Assembly (NCBI GenBank): GCA_000310025.1
Contig: FN649727.1
Location: forward strand, 8,060,835 to 8,124,834
Reading direction: 5' to 3'
Length of the DNA stretch: 64,000 nt
Source of the DNA: Ectocarpus siliculosus
Taxonomy: Eukaryota; Sar; Phaeophyceae; Ectocarpales; Ectocarpaceae
Shown: positions 15,001 to 25,379 of the stretch, one piece after another
Position numbering within the stretch: position 1 is the first letter of the stretch
Layout of the letters: every line of letters starts with the position of its first letter
Program-made: the position numbers and the translations under genes
The notes under the pieces: model-generated
The model's input: only the letters and a program-made list of their open reading frames with translations
What the model was told of the DNA's origin: nothing
Database searches by the model: none

Positions 15001-18000
15001 CGGTTGACTGTTGAAATCGGACACCTCTTTCTTGCTGACACCTGCCCCCAAATCGATAAAACTGTGGTTTTCCTCTAAACAGTAATCATATAACACGTGT
15101 TGGTAAACCGGTTGGGGGGCATCTGCCGTTTACGGGGCAAGGTCACCGAGGCATTCACTTACCGGTCTGAGGCCGATTGTCTTGACGTTAGTAGGTCCTC
15201 ATAGTGTGGGCACCACTCAACACTGCGATGCCGTTGGCAAAACTTGGCGGCACATCCGTCTCGAATTGACTCACTCCTGTAGCCGCCAAATATTTCTTCC
15301 CGGTGTTTACCTCAGGTGTCATCTTTCAATGATTCGTGGACAATCTGCCTTTGCAGCTACGCCGCGACCGTAGGAGTTGTGGGTGACGGAACCGGAAGCA
15401 ACCAGGCAAGTCCAAAGAGAGAGAAGGTTGTTGGTGAAACAGTCATTATCAGCCATGGCAGCACGTCACTCCCTGTTCATTATCATACTGTAGTCAATCA
15501 CCCGACGTCTGGGACCAAGCCTTGAGCGAGCAGACGTTCCAGAACAAACACCTTTGGCGATGCTCAATGAAATGTAACACTCATTGCCACAAAGATACAC
15601 GATTCCCTGCCGTGATCGGCGACGTCGGCGCTACCACTATGCAGTTTGAATTGACGATCGCTAACCGATGCCTGTCGTGTAGCGAACGGGGAACGCTATG
15701 AAACCAAGTGTGCCTCCAACTGAGCAACGGGTTTTTACGCGTAGTACGTTGCAGATGCCTCAATAGGTTGCCTGGGTCTCATGCGTGTTCTCCTTTAGGT
15801 TGACTTCGCGTCTACCTTCCTCGACACGGCGGGGGAGTTCATCTCGATCTGGGACGAGGCGACGACTCTCACTTGGACGGAAGTGCAATCAGCGGCACCG
15901 ATTTTCGCCACCATGGGAGGGATTCTCGCTCTGGCGGTAATCAGTGCGGGGTTCGGATGGCGACTTGATCAGAAGGTGACGACGCCGCCGAGGGTCACCT
16001 TCCAAACTTCCACAATCGAGAATGAGCGTCCCTGACAGTCGTATCTAACCCTAATCTTGGTGATACTGTACGTTTCGTGGGGTGTGCATCGTTGGCCACT
16101 TCTTGGTGAGAGAGTGGTTTAAACTTTTCACCCGTTAGCCAAGATAATCCATGACACCTCTGGAAATAATGGATGAGTTCCAACCATACGTACGCGCTGG
16201 GCGCTTGGTTTGTCAGGGTCAAGTTCCTGTCCTTACCCTCTTCCAACCCCCCTTCCTAATTGAAACAGACAAGTCACCATGAAACGTTCACGACGCCATT
16301 GTGCACCGCCGCTTCTGTCATGTCTCATGTGATGCACCGCCCGCGCCACTCGCCAGCTTGAACCTGTCTCCACCAACGCGTTCCGACAGCTTCTCATTCA
16401 TTGTCGATACTTAGGATCGGGGACGCCCGGCAGGCTGCGGAGCTTGGCTCGCATCGCTGGCGTGCTGGTCGAAGGCACCTCCGTCTACCACTGATAATCA
16501 GGGCAAGACGGTCAACGAGAGACGGGCATCTACTCTTCACGTACCGAAACGGGGGATGACGCGCGACGAATGTCTCAAGAGTTTGGCAGCTGCGGTGCAA
16601 GGGGACAACAAGGATGACGTCGACGCCACGGCGTGAGTAAACTACTTGCAGAGATACATGCGTGTATACGTGGCCGAACGACCGCCCGTAACTACGGCCT
16701 ATGCTCGCGTAGAGTTGCTTTCAGCTGTTCTTCTCCGCGCAACACGCAGTTTAAAGCATTTATAGACATCGGAGGTGACAACACAATATAGCGAAGCGCT
16801 ACGCTCAATGACACCTCTGTACGAGCTACGCTACTGCCACTGTACATGGCTGACTACAGCGAAGCATGGGTGGACTATTCCATCGACGTCGCTATTCGTT
16901 GCCGCGCCCTGTGTGTCTTTGCTCTTTGCAGCCCCCACCACCTAGGGGAGAGACGCGTCAGAAAAAGCTTAAAGTTGCTCATCATGGTCCACCACGACTT
17001 CGTGTCGGTGTTCTACTGCTACTACGAATGGTTCACAAGGCCTCAAAGGGTTGCTCTGCTGCTCTGCTCAGTCGTTACGCTTATGGCCACTGAGGCTACT
17101 GTTTTCGCCTCAATCATGTTTAAGGTACGATTCCAGGTGTACACGTATGAGCAACAACAATGTGTTATGTCGACCCGTGTTGGGAACAGGCTGTACGAGG
17201 TTTTCGGCAGCGTGTGTGTTGCGGGAGAGCAGCATGGACAGTAATTTGGGATTTCCAATACCTCAACTGGTGAAATTCCGCACGTTGGGCCCGACACGTT
17301 CAGCACACCACCATACACATAGGTATTGGGAAACTACTCTTTAGACTGTGCGCCGACCTATGTCAAAACAATGCGGAACCTGAACTATTCCGCGGAACAC
17401 ATTGCAGGACGATGGAACCTGCGGGGCGTTCGAGAACCTAGCAGATTGCGCGGCGTCGAGCACGGCGAACGTCAACGTCGGAGGTGTGGGTTCGTCTTGC
17501 GCGTGGGACGAGGGCTCCAGGACCTGCTACCTTCCCGAGCCGGAAGAGGACATGGAGACCTCCCTCGTCATTTCGACAATCTCGCTGATACTGGCGCTGC
17601 CGCTGGAGCTGTTTCTCGTGGCCGTGTTTGCGGCTTTCCTCGTCAGACCGACCAAGACGAAAGGCGGTCGGGCTGGAACTGGGGACATGGAGGCCGAAAG
17701 GTGGGAGCTGCGGAAGGAACTGGTAGCAGTGACTTTGATAGGAGTTTGCCGAAACGCTTGCCGAAATAAGGCTTGAAGGTATTGCTGTGCCCTCTGAATG
17801 GGATATTTTTCTCTTCGTGTTGAAACAAGTTGTGCTGTGCCTGAACCGAAAACAATTGTTGATAGTTCCGATGACAACGGAGATAGGATCCACGCGACCG
17901 CCGCCACCGCCGCCGCCGCATCGGTTTGTGGTTCCAAAAATATAACACTCGGTGGCACGTACACCCAAGTCGCGGTCACGCCCAAGCAGGGAGGGTTCGG

Positions 18001-21000
18001 TGGAGCCGCCTCTGTGTCCACACCTGTCAACCATGCCAGATGCCGCACCCTGACAAGGGTTGCCGAAGGCGCTGCAGCTGCCGCAACTTTAGGTTAGATC
18101 AACTTTGTCCGATTCTGTCCCATCGTACTCTTTATTGGTGCTACCTCTTGACTACTATACCAAACCTGAGGCCAGTTCATGCGCCCTGCCAAGTCCAGGA
18201 GAGGTTTAACCATCTCACATCATGAATAGCGATTGGTAGACCCAACGATACGTAGACTGAAACCACGACCGCTACAGCCCCAATTATCATTCCACACTCT
18301 GTTGTGCAACTGCAGTCGATGCCAAATTTCGGTTTTTCTGTGGACCATTCATACCTAGTGTATTGTGGAACGGTATTGCAGGGGAGGGAAAGCACCAAAC
18401 GGGAAAAGTGGAGGGAGTGCCATCGCCTCCAGCAAGACCGTCGATCATGTCGAGAAAGATGCGACTGGTGATTTTAAGGTGGGTCACAGCTGCACTCCAT
18501 TGTCGCAAGGGTGCGAAGTGGGTGAGGAAATCGCATGCTGATTGTACATAAATTTGATGGATTAGTCATTTGGTTTATCACTCAGGGAGGCGTCCCCCAC
18601 GGATGACAGCGGAGGTTGGTGTCACGCAGGAGACATTGCCGTACTGACGGAATGGAGGGCAGACCAATGTGTGGCAAAGATGCCCAGAGTTGCCCACGAG
18701 CACACCAACACCAGAGCTTGGCAGTTCCATACCTTAAATGGGCCTGTATCCCTTCACCCTTAGACGTTGGCATTATGTAGAACAGTTCCTATGGTTCTGA
18801 GACACTACAAGGGTAAAATCGTTATCCTTTATTTGAGTATCACTGTTTTCACCAGAACTAGATTGATCGCGAGAGCAAAACAAATCGTCCAAGCATTCCC
18901 AAGGAAAACGTGTTGGTATGCATGGAAACTTCGCTTGAACTTTCCAACAGGCAAGGCTCACCATCGAGGTCGACCTAGCGAGAGCTGCGGAACATCGGCG
19001 GGAGGGCAAGGTGATCTGCTGTACGGCCTTCTGTTGTGTGTTTGTCATGCGAACCAAGAAAGGTCGACGATTGCCGTGTCTTACGTATTACTCACGCGTA
19101 GTCTGTGTCATGCCTTGCCGTTTATCGGCTGGGCCGTGCGTTTGGACGAACTGAGGTAGTCCAACACGTTCATAAGTCTCCCTCAACTACCCCCGTCTTG
19201 TCCGGGCCATTGCCACAAGCTCCCCCCGCCTTATGAAACTGAATAGCAGTCAATGGGGGTAAGAAGCCAAAAAGCTGTGGGCATACTTGCTTCTGCGATA
19301 CTAGAGTTCGCCCACGATGGGATAGCCGGGAACTTTATCGGCGACGGCCGAACCACGGCGCCGACACATACACCTCAGACCCTCCTGCAGACACTCAATC
19401 TTGATATAATTTCCTAAATCCACCAAACCACCGGGCAGGTGACACGTTTTTGGAGGAGTCTCTGCTGCGGGTGCGGATTTTGCGGGGACGGGGCAAAACG
19501 CGAAGCTCGCCTGGAAAAAAAGGTCAAAAGGTCTCTGGGACCCGCGATTAGCCTGGAGAAAAGAATCGCCCAGACGGGCGACGTGGATTCGAAGGTATGC
19601 TGCTTCGGGCTGCCCAGGTCGTGATTCGTTTAGAGCGAGGATATGCCCAAACTTCACCGACCAATGACCTATCATCGCAAGAACATGCGACGAAGAAATT
19701 TTTACGGGAAGGGAAGGCGCCAACCCTCGTCACAAGACATCATCGTCCTCGGATGCCATGTGATCCACCCTTCGTATCCTTACCCCCCCCCCCCCTCCAG
19801 GAAGCACTCTTGTTCGAGCAAGCGGAGGCGGACTCTCTTACCTACCTTGAGAGGCAGGTATTCTTCAACAGCCGCATCCTTACCTACGGCGATGAAGACT
19901 CTCTGTCCGGCGTGCCGTTGTGCATCAAGTGTCTCGCCTGGCTGTTCATCGTCGTGTATGCGGTGGGGCTATCCTTCTACGTGTGCCTTTTTGCCGTTAA
20001 GGCCGGGCGCGCAACCTCCGTTCAGTGGATGATTTCCTTCTGGGTTGCTTTTTTCGAGGTGAGCCATGTCCTCGCTCCCCTTCCCCCCCTTCCTGCCAAG
20101 GCTACCTGCATATGCACAGGGGTGCGTGCGCTATTTGGCAGAGCGTTTCCGCCTGGGCATGGTTCATTTGCTCCGCCACAGCTACAAGCAAAACGTGCAA
20201 CATTGTTCCGTATCTAGACACGAAAACCAAAGGTGGCCAGTAGAGTAATATGCACTCACTTCGACGAACACATGCCCAACTGTGATGCCCATTCGGCGCT
20301 TCTTGTTCGAAACTCACGGCATTACAAAATGGCCATGGGGCGAATTGCGCTCCCTTCATTGCGATCTCCGACGAATCTGTCAGTTGTCTCTACCCTCTTG
20401 GGCCTGGAGGGAAACTCAAACCTACCTACCACTTAACGGACACGGCACTGCGGTCGTCCACGAGTATCATGTACCCTCACTTGCCCGAAACCTCTCAAAG
20501 GTTGTGAAACCTTGCCCCGCATAACCACCCACCGTTTCCCGCAATCCACGAAATCGCTCTTTGACGTCAGGATATCTTCCTCCTGGTTCCTCTCAAGCTC
20601 GCATTTGTCTACCTATTCTTGCCAAGCTTGATGCGCCATCGCATGCGTTCGGACATGTTCAAGAGGATCCCGAGGCACGCCACTAGCGTACAGGTTGCAC
20701 GACGCCACCCGAACATGGAGGTACCCACGCAAATGTTCACTGTTGTTTTTTCTGACGACAATGTCTTTGCCGGGGCGAAGGGGTTGGTTTGATTCATGCT
20801 ATTTTTTTGTTGTCACAGAAACGATTGATTGCAGGATAAAAGACCTTTCAGGCTTGGACGCCTCGGGATGTCGAACACTGCAATCCGAGAATCCTCCTTC
20901 AACACGTGCTGGTGATGAGATCGCGGCAGAGCGGCCGCATCGCATCGAAACCGTGCCGCCACGAAAGACTTTTGTCACATCAACATTCACGTGGGCAACC

Positions 21001-23055
21001 AGTCGAGTGCTGAGCGTGCGTACCCTGACGCTGCATCCATGGCGCTCAGGTGTCGGGTATGATCCTTCAGGGGCGTATTCCCCATGGCAACGAATTCGAG
21101 AAGTTCATCCCGCTCTTCACCGCACGATCGCGCTGGTACACGTGCATGACGGGTCTGGTGTTCACAGTTCTGGCAATCATCATGCTCCTGCCGGATACTC
21201 TCCAGGCAATGGTACGGTCGTACAGTAGTGTACAGCATGTGAACACGACAGCTGAGCTGCGCTTCTTGGGAGTCGCCAGTTGCACTCTTGTTTCAGTCGA
21301 ACAGCGAGTGGCTCTACCACTGAAGAACTTTGATATATCACCGCGTAGAGACCAATACTTCCTTCCCTTCCCCCGACAGAGACCATGTGTTCCCCCAACA
21401 TCATAGGCTCCCTGATTTGGTGGTTGAGAGCCGAGAAACACATACAACCTTTGTCCGAATATCCAAAGGTGCTGCGCTCACCTTCGCAAACTAGGTGCTG
21501 GATATGCTGATCGCCGTCATGGTTGGAGGAGGAGTCTTCGCGCTCGCCAAGCTTTTCCCATTGTCCTTCTGGGGCTTTGTCAGCTTCTTTGTGGTGGCGG
21601 TGGTGATCATGATCATCCTCTGGACCAACCACAAAAGAACGGCAAGTGCATACCACACAAAGAGCGAAACGGATTCCACAGCCGCAGTCCTTTCCATGAA
21701 AAAAAAGAGTGATAGTGGGATACAGTGTATCTCTTGTTGTTTATTTGATTGTATTCGAATGGGGCGTGCAGGTATCACCTGTGCCTTGCTCGCCGCCGCC
21801 CACACAGCATGGCAGAGGTGAATGCATCTTGGCCTATGTTGTAGCGGGGGAAATATATTGACGAGTTCACCCTCTTCATTGATCGGGGATGTTAGGTTCT
21901 TGTTATTAAATTATTTTCTTGGCCTCACGAGTCTACTGCAGTGGGAGCTTTCAGAAAATTCGAAAGGTCTTCGGCAATCAGCACCTAGCCCCCATTAGTT
22001 TTTGTCTTGAGCGGATCGTCAGCTCCCCGACCGATCAGCATCTTGGGGTCGCGAGACAAAAGGGCACCCTGATTGATGAAACGTGGATGGAAGGTACACA
22101 TTGTGTATCGCGTATGCCCTCATCAACCATCGTGCGGTCGTGCATGGACAGGAAACGTTTCGATCACTCTCTCCCTTGTTCGATTGTTCAGATAAAGAAG
22201 GAGAAAAAACTGCGAAAAGCGCGCGTCACCCAAGGGGCATACTCTACCGGTAACGGGATGTTCAGCGGAGTCAACGTATTGGCCCGAGGCAGGACCGCAG
22301 GGGGTCGGACGCCAAACTTCAACACACCCTCTCCAGGCTTGAACATTGTCGCCGGGGACGCCGGCTTCGAATCAGACCAGCAAAGTCCCACCATGAACAC
22401 AGTGTCTCTCGCGCGATGGGTCAGCGCTGTCAAGCCAGGTTCTGTCCAACCCCCTCAAGTCGATCAGCAGACAGAATCGCCGCCACGCCCTCCCCGCGCC
22501 CGCCACGGTAGGACAAACTCGGTGGCGTCCATCGGGATGATTTCGGAAGCCGGATCGCGATGGGACAACCACGGTCGCCTTGACTCCTGCGCGGCGTCCG
22601 CTTGGGGCGAAGTTCACGTTAGCGACGTGGAGTCCTCCGTAAATGAGGACGGTGGCAACGGTGACGACGAATCTTCCGCGGGGACGGGGCCCCGGTTCCA
22701 CGGCCGCGACCATTCCGGGCGTAGTTGGAACTTGGAGCAAAATGAATGGGACGGCCTAGGGAACACGTTGAGCTTGGAGAATAGCGTCGACCTAGGCACC
22801 ACAGCTTCGTCCACTTTCTTCGATGATCTTGGGGAGCCTTCCCACCGCGCCAATGTCCACTCCAGAAGCCGCCGCGGAAACTCCTACGAAGACAACGAAG
22901 AAAGCAAATCGCCTGAACGATCTCCAGGATCCATCGCCGAAACCAGGGCGGCGGGGCGAACTTCTTCATCATCGCGGTACGACCACTCGAGGCGGCGGGT
23001 CAAGGCGGCGGCGCGTGGCGACCGGGATGGGGATGGTTCTCCCAGGTCAAACTAG
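1..23055 (+). CDS. Polycystin-1-like REJ/GPS receptor with N-terminal beta-helix repeats (5' partial, multi-exon)
   Basis: One intron-rich gene reads through the first 23 kb. Exons were placed by conserved domain sequence, splice signals and phase; most introns are phase 0, so frame continuity checks many joins. Order: beta-helix exons (149-1983), REJ/PKD-like exons (2297-9716), Cys-rich exons (10079-11094), GAIN-like helical exons (11523-13979), GPS (14726-15405), membrane helices (15799-21641) and a cytosolic tail ending at TAG 23053-23055. The REJ-GPS-multi-TM order is that of polycystin-1 proteins, surface receptors of about 11 helices. Here I see about eight helices, no recognisable PLAT domain after TM1 and no obvious polycystin channel block. 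The start codon and signal peptide lie left of the window. A few exons (about 14.0-14.7, 17.7-18.9 and 20.8-21.0 kb) are unresolved. Ligand unknown; sensing or adhesion at the cell surface is an inference. Confidence 0.8.
149..1983 (+). CDS. Exons encoding right-handed parallel beta-helix repeats of the receptor
   Basis: Exons at 149-311, 647-839, 1155-1274, 1593 to about 1700, and 1921-1983. The first three joins are exactly in phase (1, 2, 2). Residues show the beta-helix rhythm of short Asn/Gly-rich turns: 'ITGCLFSENT', 'VTNTQFTNNTAS', 'VQNSIFHGNVADNGGGAL', 'LDNCLFIFNVAGNDGGG', 'PIFEENSASGNG'. The 3' end of the fourth exon is uncertain because the obvious donors do not give the phase-0 entry the next exon needs. 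Such repeats form elongated extracellular stalks or carbohydrate-binding surfaces. In this position they form part of the ectodomain before the REJ region. More repeats probably lie left of the window. Confidence 0.75.
2297..9716 (+). CDS. Exons encoding the REJ/PKD-like ectodomain of the receptor
   Basis: Exons at 2297-2456, 2714-2916, 3871-4137, 4679-4876, 5276-5383, 5822-5935, 6456-6626, 6866-6979, 7975-8122, 8381-8591, 8924-9108 and 9531-9716. Characteristic REJ/PKD phrases recur: 'DLVLDVSASTGGGG', 'WYFNITATNWLGGTGW', 'LEIGVEYEFRADVTDSVGYS', 'IAAVAGGNSTVSAG', 'LVPGSSYTFSLSAAYVSG', 'LTYVFAYVSGSADEDDT'. This pattern (LDxSxSxDPD, then a Tyr-x-Phe beta strand in Ig-like folds) is known from sea-urchin REJ and polycystin-1. 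The exon ending at 9108 uses a GC donor. The segment is extracellular by context, with many Asn-X-Ser/Thr sites. Exact module boundaries cannot be set by eye. Confidence 0.75.
10079..11094 (+). CDS. Cys-rich/EGF-like exons of the receptor
   Basis: Exons 10079-10294 and 10648-11094, both entered and left in phase 0. The first has spaced cysteines ('NCTVAPDCAALNRDDC', then 'CGECVSGFTGVVG'), like an EGF turn. The second opens with 'NGDETDVDCGGSSCSPC', a compact Cys motif that recurs in secreted stramenopile proteins, continues through 'CNCFDGYGGDGCQ', which is EGF-like, and ends in a polar helix ('LDISRDTISRQAVLLSK'). It sits between the REJ block and the GAIN-like helices, where a small disulfide module would act as a spacer. 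Confidence 0.7.
11523..13979 (+). CDS. GAIN-like helical and beta exons preceding the GPS
   Basis: Exons 11523-11666, 12179-12375, 12649-12792, 13216-13431 and 13830-13979, all phase 0. The first two encode amphipathic helices ('QEMKASSVTLVLDLATETT', 'NMEGLSDVVGSLISAQVAG'). The later ones encode strands and a polar linker ('VVSSVVRFYADPIE', 'DILTFTHVCEWDSTETQSS'). In polycystins and adhesion receptors the GAIN domain is a helical part followed by a beta sandwich ending in the GPS, and this order matches. The assignment rests on position and secondary-structure feel, not on strong motifs. Confidence 0.55.
14726..15405 (+). CDS. GPS motif exons of the receptor
   Basis: Exon 14726-14818 contains 'ECASWQGSEESSSAENC' and exon 15316-15405 contains 'SWTICLCSYAATVGVVG'. 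Joined in phase 0 these give the GPS arrangement C-x2-W...C...W-x2-C-x-C followed by a small hydrophobic strand, immediately before the first membrane helix. The usual cleavage triplet after the CxC (His-Leu-Thr/Ser) is replaced by Tyr-Ala-Ala, so self-cleavage is doubtful. The exon ending at 15405 uses a GC donor (CAG|GCAAGT). The acceptor of the first exon is the best available but not certain. Confidence 0.65.
15799..21641 (+). CDS. Membrane-spanning region of the receptor (about eight helices)
   Basis: Exons 15799-15975 (TM1, 'GGILALAVISAGFGW'), 16502-16632 (basic loop), 16932-17124 ('HHDFVSVFYCYYEWFTRPQR', then TM2), 17408-17722 (Cys-rich loop, then TM3 'ISLILALPLELFLVAVF'), 18951-19010 and 19439-19594 (charged cytosolic loop), 19801-20058 ('CIKCLAWLFIVVYAVGLSF' TM4, then 'WMISFWVAFFE'), 20571-20693 ('DIFLLVPLKLAFVYLFLP' TM5), 21050-21211 (TM6), 21495-21641 (two hydrophobic stretches). 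The HH...R..R motif before TM2, the looped-out extracellular segment, the Leu-Pro in TM3 and the W-S...D...P-L-K run across TM4-TM5 are the polycystin-1 pattern. A possible extra exon around 20835-20990 was not resolved. Confidence 0.7.
22192..23055 (+). CDS. Last exon: cytosolic tail of the receptor
   Basis: Acceptor at 22190-22191 and stop TAG at 23053-23055, 287 codons. The open frame continues upstream to an ATG at 21919, but the preceding membrane exon and a good acceptor favour a spliced last exon. The tail starts very basic ('IKKEKKLRKARV'), as expected just inside a membrane, and then becomes Ser/Asp/Gly/Arg-rich and low in hydrophobics, with likely phosphorylation sites and no recognised domain. 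It ends in a run of RS/RD-type residues. Confidence 0.75.
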   Translation: MKKEKKLRKARVTQGAYSTGNGMFSGVNVLARGRTAGGRTPNFNTPSPGLNIVAGDAGFESDQQSPTMNTVSLARWVSAVKPGSVQPPQVDQQTESPPRPPRARHGRTNSVASIGMISEAGSRWDNHGRLDSCAASAWGEVHVSDVESSVNEDGGNGDDESSAGTGPRFHGRDHSGRSWNLEQNEWDGLGNTLSLENSVDLGTTASSTFFDDLGEPSHRANVHSRSRRGNSYEDNEESKSPERSPGSIAETRAAGRTSSSSRYDHSRRRVKAAARGDRDGDGSPRSN

Positions 23056-23859
23056 TCAGGTATTACATATCGGTGTCTACCAGAACAAACGGAGCGATGG
23101 TTAATACTGGTCCGTCCTTCCCTCCATATCTGGCGTGATGTTTCGTGTTATTGACCACCCCTGATTGCCGCACCTTGCCTATGTAGAATCCGCCCTCCTG
23201 TCTTGCTCCGACTCGAAGCTTGAGCCATACACAACGAATAGTGCATGTCATACGATGACTGAACGAACGAAACGAAGCTTGAACAAGAAGTCCTTGCACT
23301 CATGCGACTCTGGGGCGTATTCATTCATCGTCGGATTTCCGTTTGGTTTACATCAACCAAGGAGACCCACTAGACTACATTACATAGTCTAATCCTTGGA
23401 GGAATGTTGAACTCATCATTTAGGGCCCGTGCTCTACAGTATGTCGAATCATGTTGGATACGCCTGGATTTCTTCCCGCTTCAACCTCGCTCGTCTCGCC
23501 TCTATCTCCAAACTCGCCCCGCTCCATTCCCCGATAGCGTCGTTGCCTGCGTCCTTTCCCACACGCAGACAATCCATTCTCCATCTGCCGTGTCGTGGCC
23601 ATGCGAAGTAAATGTTTTGAATAGCAGAACATGTACAACAAGTATTCAATAAGTAAGTACACTCATTCCGATCCTTTATGCTCCATCCTTGCCTCTCACT
23701 TCTTCACCGTGTTCCCGTCAGGCGGAACGCGGGAAGTGATTTTTGGGAACAACCAAGCTCCCGAGCCCAATCCGGCTCGACCTCGGGGCCCTTGTGTGCC
23801 CAGGATGAAGAAATAACCAGGGCTGGCTGTTCTCGAAAGCGATTTTTCAGGTCGTAAAT
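23056..23859. other. Probable 3' UTR and spacer after the receptor gene
   Basis: No credible coding exon. The first several hundred bases are probably the 3' untranslated region, since brown-algal 3' UTRs are long; no decisive polyadenylation signal is visible. An imperfect inverted repeat (ccaaggag...ctagactac / catagtctaatccttgg) lies at about 23357-23400 and could form a hairpin in RNA. Confidence 0.4.
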
Positions 23860-24044
23860 GTTTACCGTGGTAACCAGACTCCACGGCACAATGCAGCAAT
23901 GTTTTGGCGGCAACTCGCCACGACGGCACAGAATAGTGGTTTTCGGGAGGTAACTGGCTACCACAATGAATTTCGTACGGTAATTGGTCACCACGGTAAT
24001 TTTACTCCGGTAACCAGCCAACACCGTAATGGCATAGTAAATAT
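23860..24044. repeat. GGTAATTGGTCACCACGG-type degenerate repeats, block 1
   Basis: Short, degenerate, loosely tandem words (ggtaaccagccaac, ggtaattggtcaccacgg, tttaccgtgg) recur here, at 25250-25345 and at 28598-28935. The same words and the same spacing style mark one repeat family of unknown class. No open frame is maintained. Confidence 0.6.
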
Positions 24045-24599
24045 CAAGGGTTTACAAGGTAACGGTTTTTTAGGCGGACACGTTTTCGGCGGTAATGCCA
24101 TTTGGCGGTAATTGTTTTGGCGGACGGCGGTAATGAGTTTTCGGCGGTCACGACTTTGGCCGAGGCGGTAAAACCAAAAAAAGGCGGAAATATTTCGGCG
24201 GTCGCCATATGGCGGTAATGTTTTTGGCGGACGGCGGGAACGCGTTTTTCGGCGGTAACGACTTTGGCGGAGGCGGTAAAACCAAAAAACGGCGGGAAAA
24301 CGGCGGATTACCGGGACCGCCCACCACGGCGGTAATTTGACGGCGGTCATGAGTGCCATTGCCACATCTATATGGCCATAACTTCAAGCGACACCAAACA
24401 AGGCCGCAGGTGTGGTGCTGAGTTACGACGCCCGAACAGACGGCTAACCTCCTTCCCGAAGATTGATCATATACTACCATAGATTTTTTGTCGTTCTCAC
24501 CAGTGGCTTTCACATTTTTTAGAGTCAGCACGACGTAAAACGTAAATACATATAATAAACGGAAACACGTTAAAGCGTAAAACGAAAGTTACATTGCCT

Positions 24600-24945
24600 G
24601 CGCGACACGACCCACACGATCATTCGTGGTATCTCATTGGCTAAAGGTTAGAAGATCCGGTATTCTCCTCTGTAGTGCTCATGTTCTGCTCGACCACGCT
24701 GGGCGTGGACCAGGTGTGTGTGTGTGTGTGTGTGGTGTGGGCCTCGTTCCCTGTCCACTCAATATAATCAATGGGTTCTTCCGAAACCGAACCCGAACCA
24801 GACTCCAGAATCAAAGAAGAACAGATAGACGAAACAAAATCTTCGAAAAAATGTTTGGGAAAACAAATAAGCAAGAACACGTGCGGATTCGAACTGAGAA
24901 GGCCTAGGTTGTAGACCTCTCCTCACTCGGACGCTGATCGGGCGG
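24600..24945 (-). mobile_element. Possible tRNA-derived SINE inside the GGCGGTAA element
   Basis: On the minus strand near 24890 the sequence AGTTCGAATCCG matches a Pol III B box, preceded at a plausible distance by a weak D-arm/A-box-like stretch at about 24915-24935. The following sequence runs toward the TG/CA microsatellite. It separates the two GGCGGTAA blocks, as an insertion would. The A box is poor and the 3' end is not definable. Confidence 0.35.
24718..24735. repeat. (TG)n microsatellite
   Basis: A pure run of about nine TG dinucleotides. Confidence 0.9.
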
Positions 24946-25249
24946 TAACGTACCTATATGGCGGTAAATGTTCGGCGGTAACGCCATATGGCGGCAATTA
25001 TTTTGGTGAACGGCGGTAATGAGTTTTTCGGCGGTAACGACTTTGGCGGAGGCGGTAAAACCAAGAAAAGGCGGAGGAAATGTTTCGGCGGTAACGCTAT
25101 ACGGCAGTAATTGTTTTGGCGGACGGCGGTAACGACTTTGGCGGAGGCGGTAAAACAAAAAAAACGGCGGTAAAACGGCGGATTAGCCGGACCTCCCACA
25201 ACGGCGGTAATTTGACGGCGGTAATATTACCGAGTAAACCCTTGGTAAA

Positions 25250-25345
25250 TACGTTTGATGATTTCACGGTAATAACTGGCCACCACGCACGGTAATTTTT
25301 TTACGGTGGTAGTCGGTCACCACGGAAATGTTTACTGTTGTGGTA
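25250..25345. repeat. GGTAATTGGTCACCACGG-type degenerate repeats, block 2
   Basis: Same words as the block at 23860-24044 (ggtaataactggccaccacg, ggtcaccacggaaatgttta), immediately right of the GGCGGTAA element. The two blocks may once have been one repeat array split by that element. Confidence 0.55.
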
Positions 25346-25379
25346 CTTGGATATGAATCCGATCTGTGGGGGATACGCG

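Larger units (their letters stand above)
24045..25244. mobile_element. GGCGGTAA-rich element with CAAGGGTTTAC inverted ends
   Basis: The left end at 24045 reads CAAGGGTTTAC and the right end at 25234-25244 is its reverse complement. The flanks carry a near-perfect 8-bp direct repeat (GTAAATAT left, GTAAATAC right). This would fit a hAT-like 8-bp target duplication, but the class is a guess. The interior is built from two related blocks (about 24055-24350 and 24940-25230) of a roughly 110-bp unit full of GGCGGTAA. They are separated by unrelated sequence (24351-24935) with a TG microsatellite and a possible SINE. No transposase frame; it must be non-autonomous. Confidence 0.55.

Noticed and set aside
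21919-22191. Upstream part of the 378-codon frame as an independent gene start
   Set aside because: The segment before 22192 has no domain or compositional continuity with the tail, and a clean acceptor plus in-phase join to the membrane exon explains the frame better.
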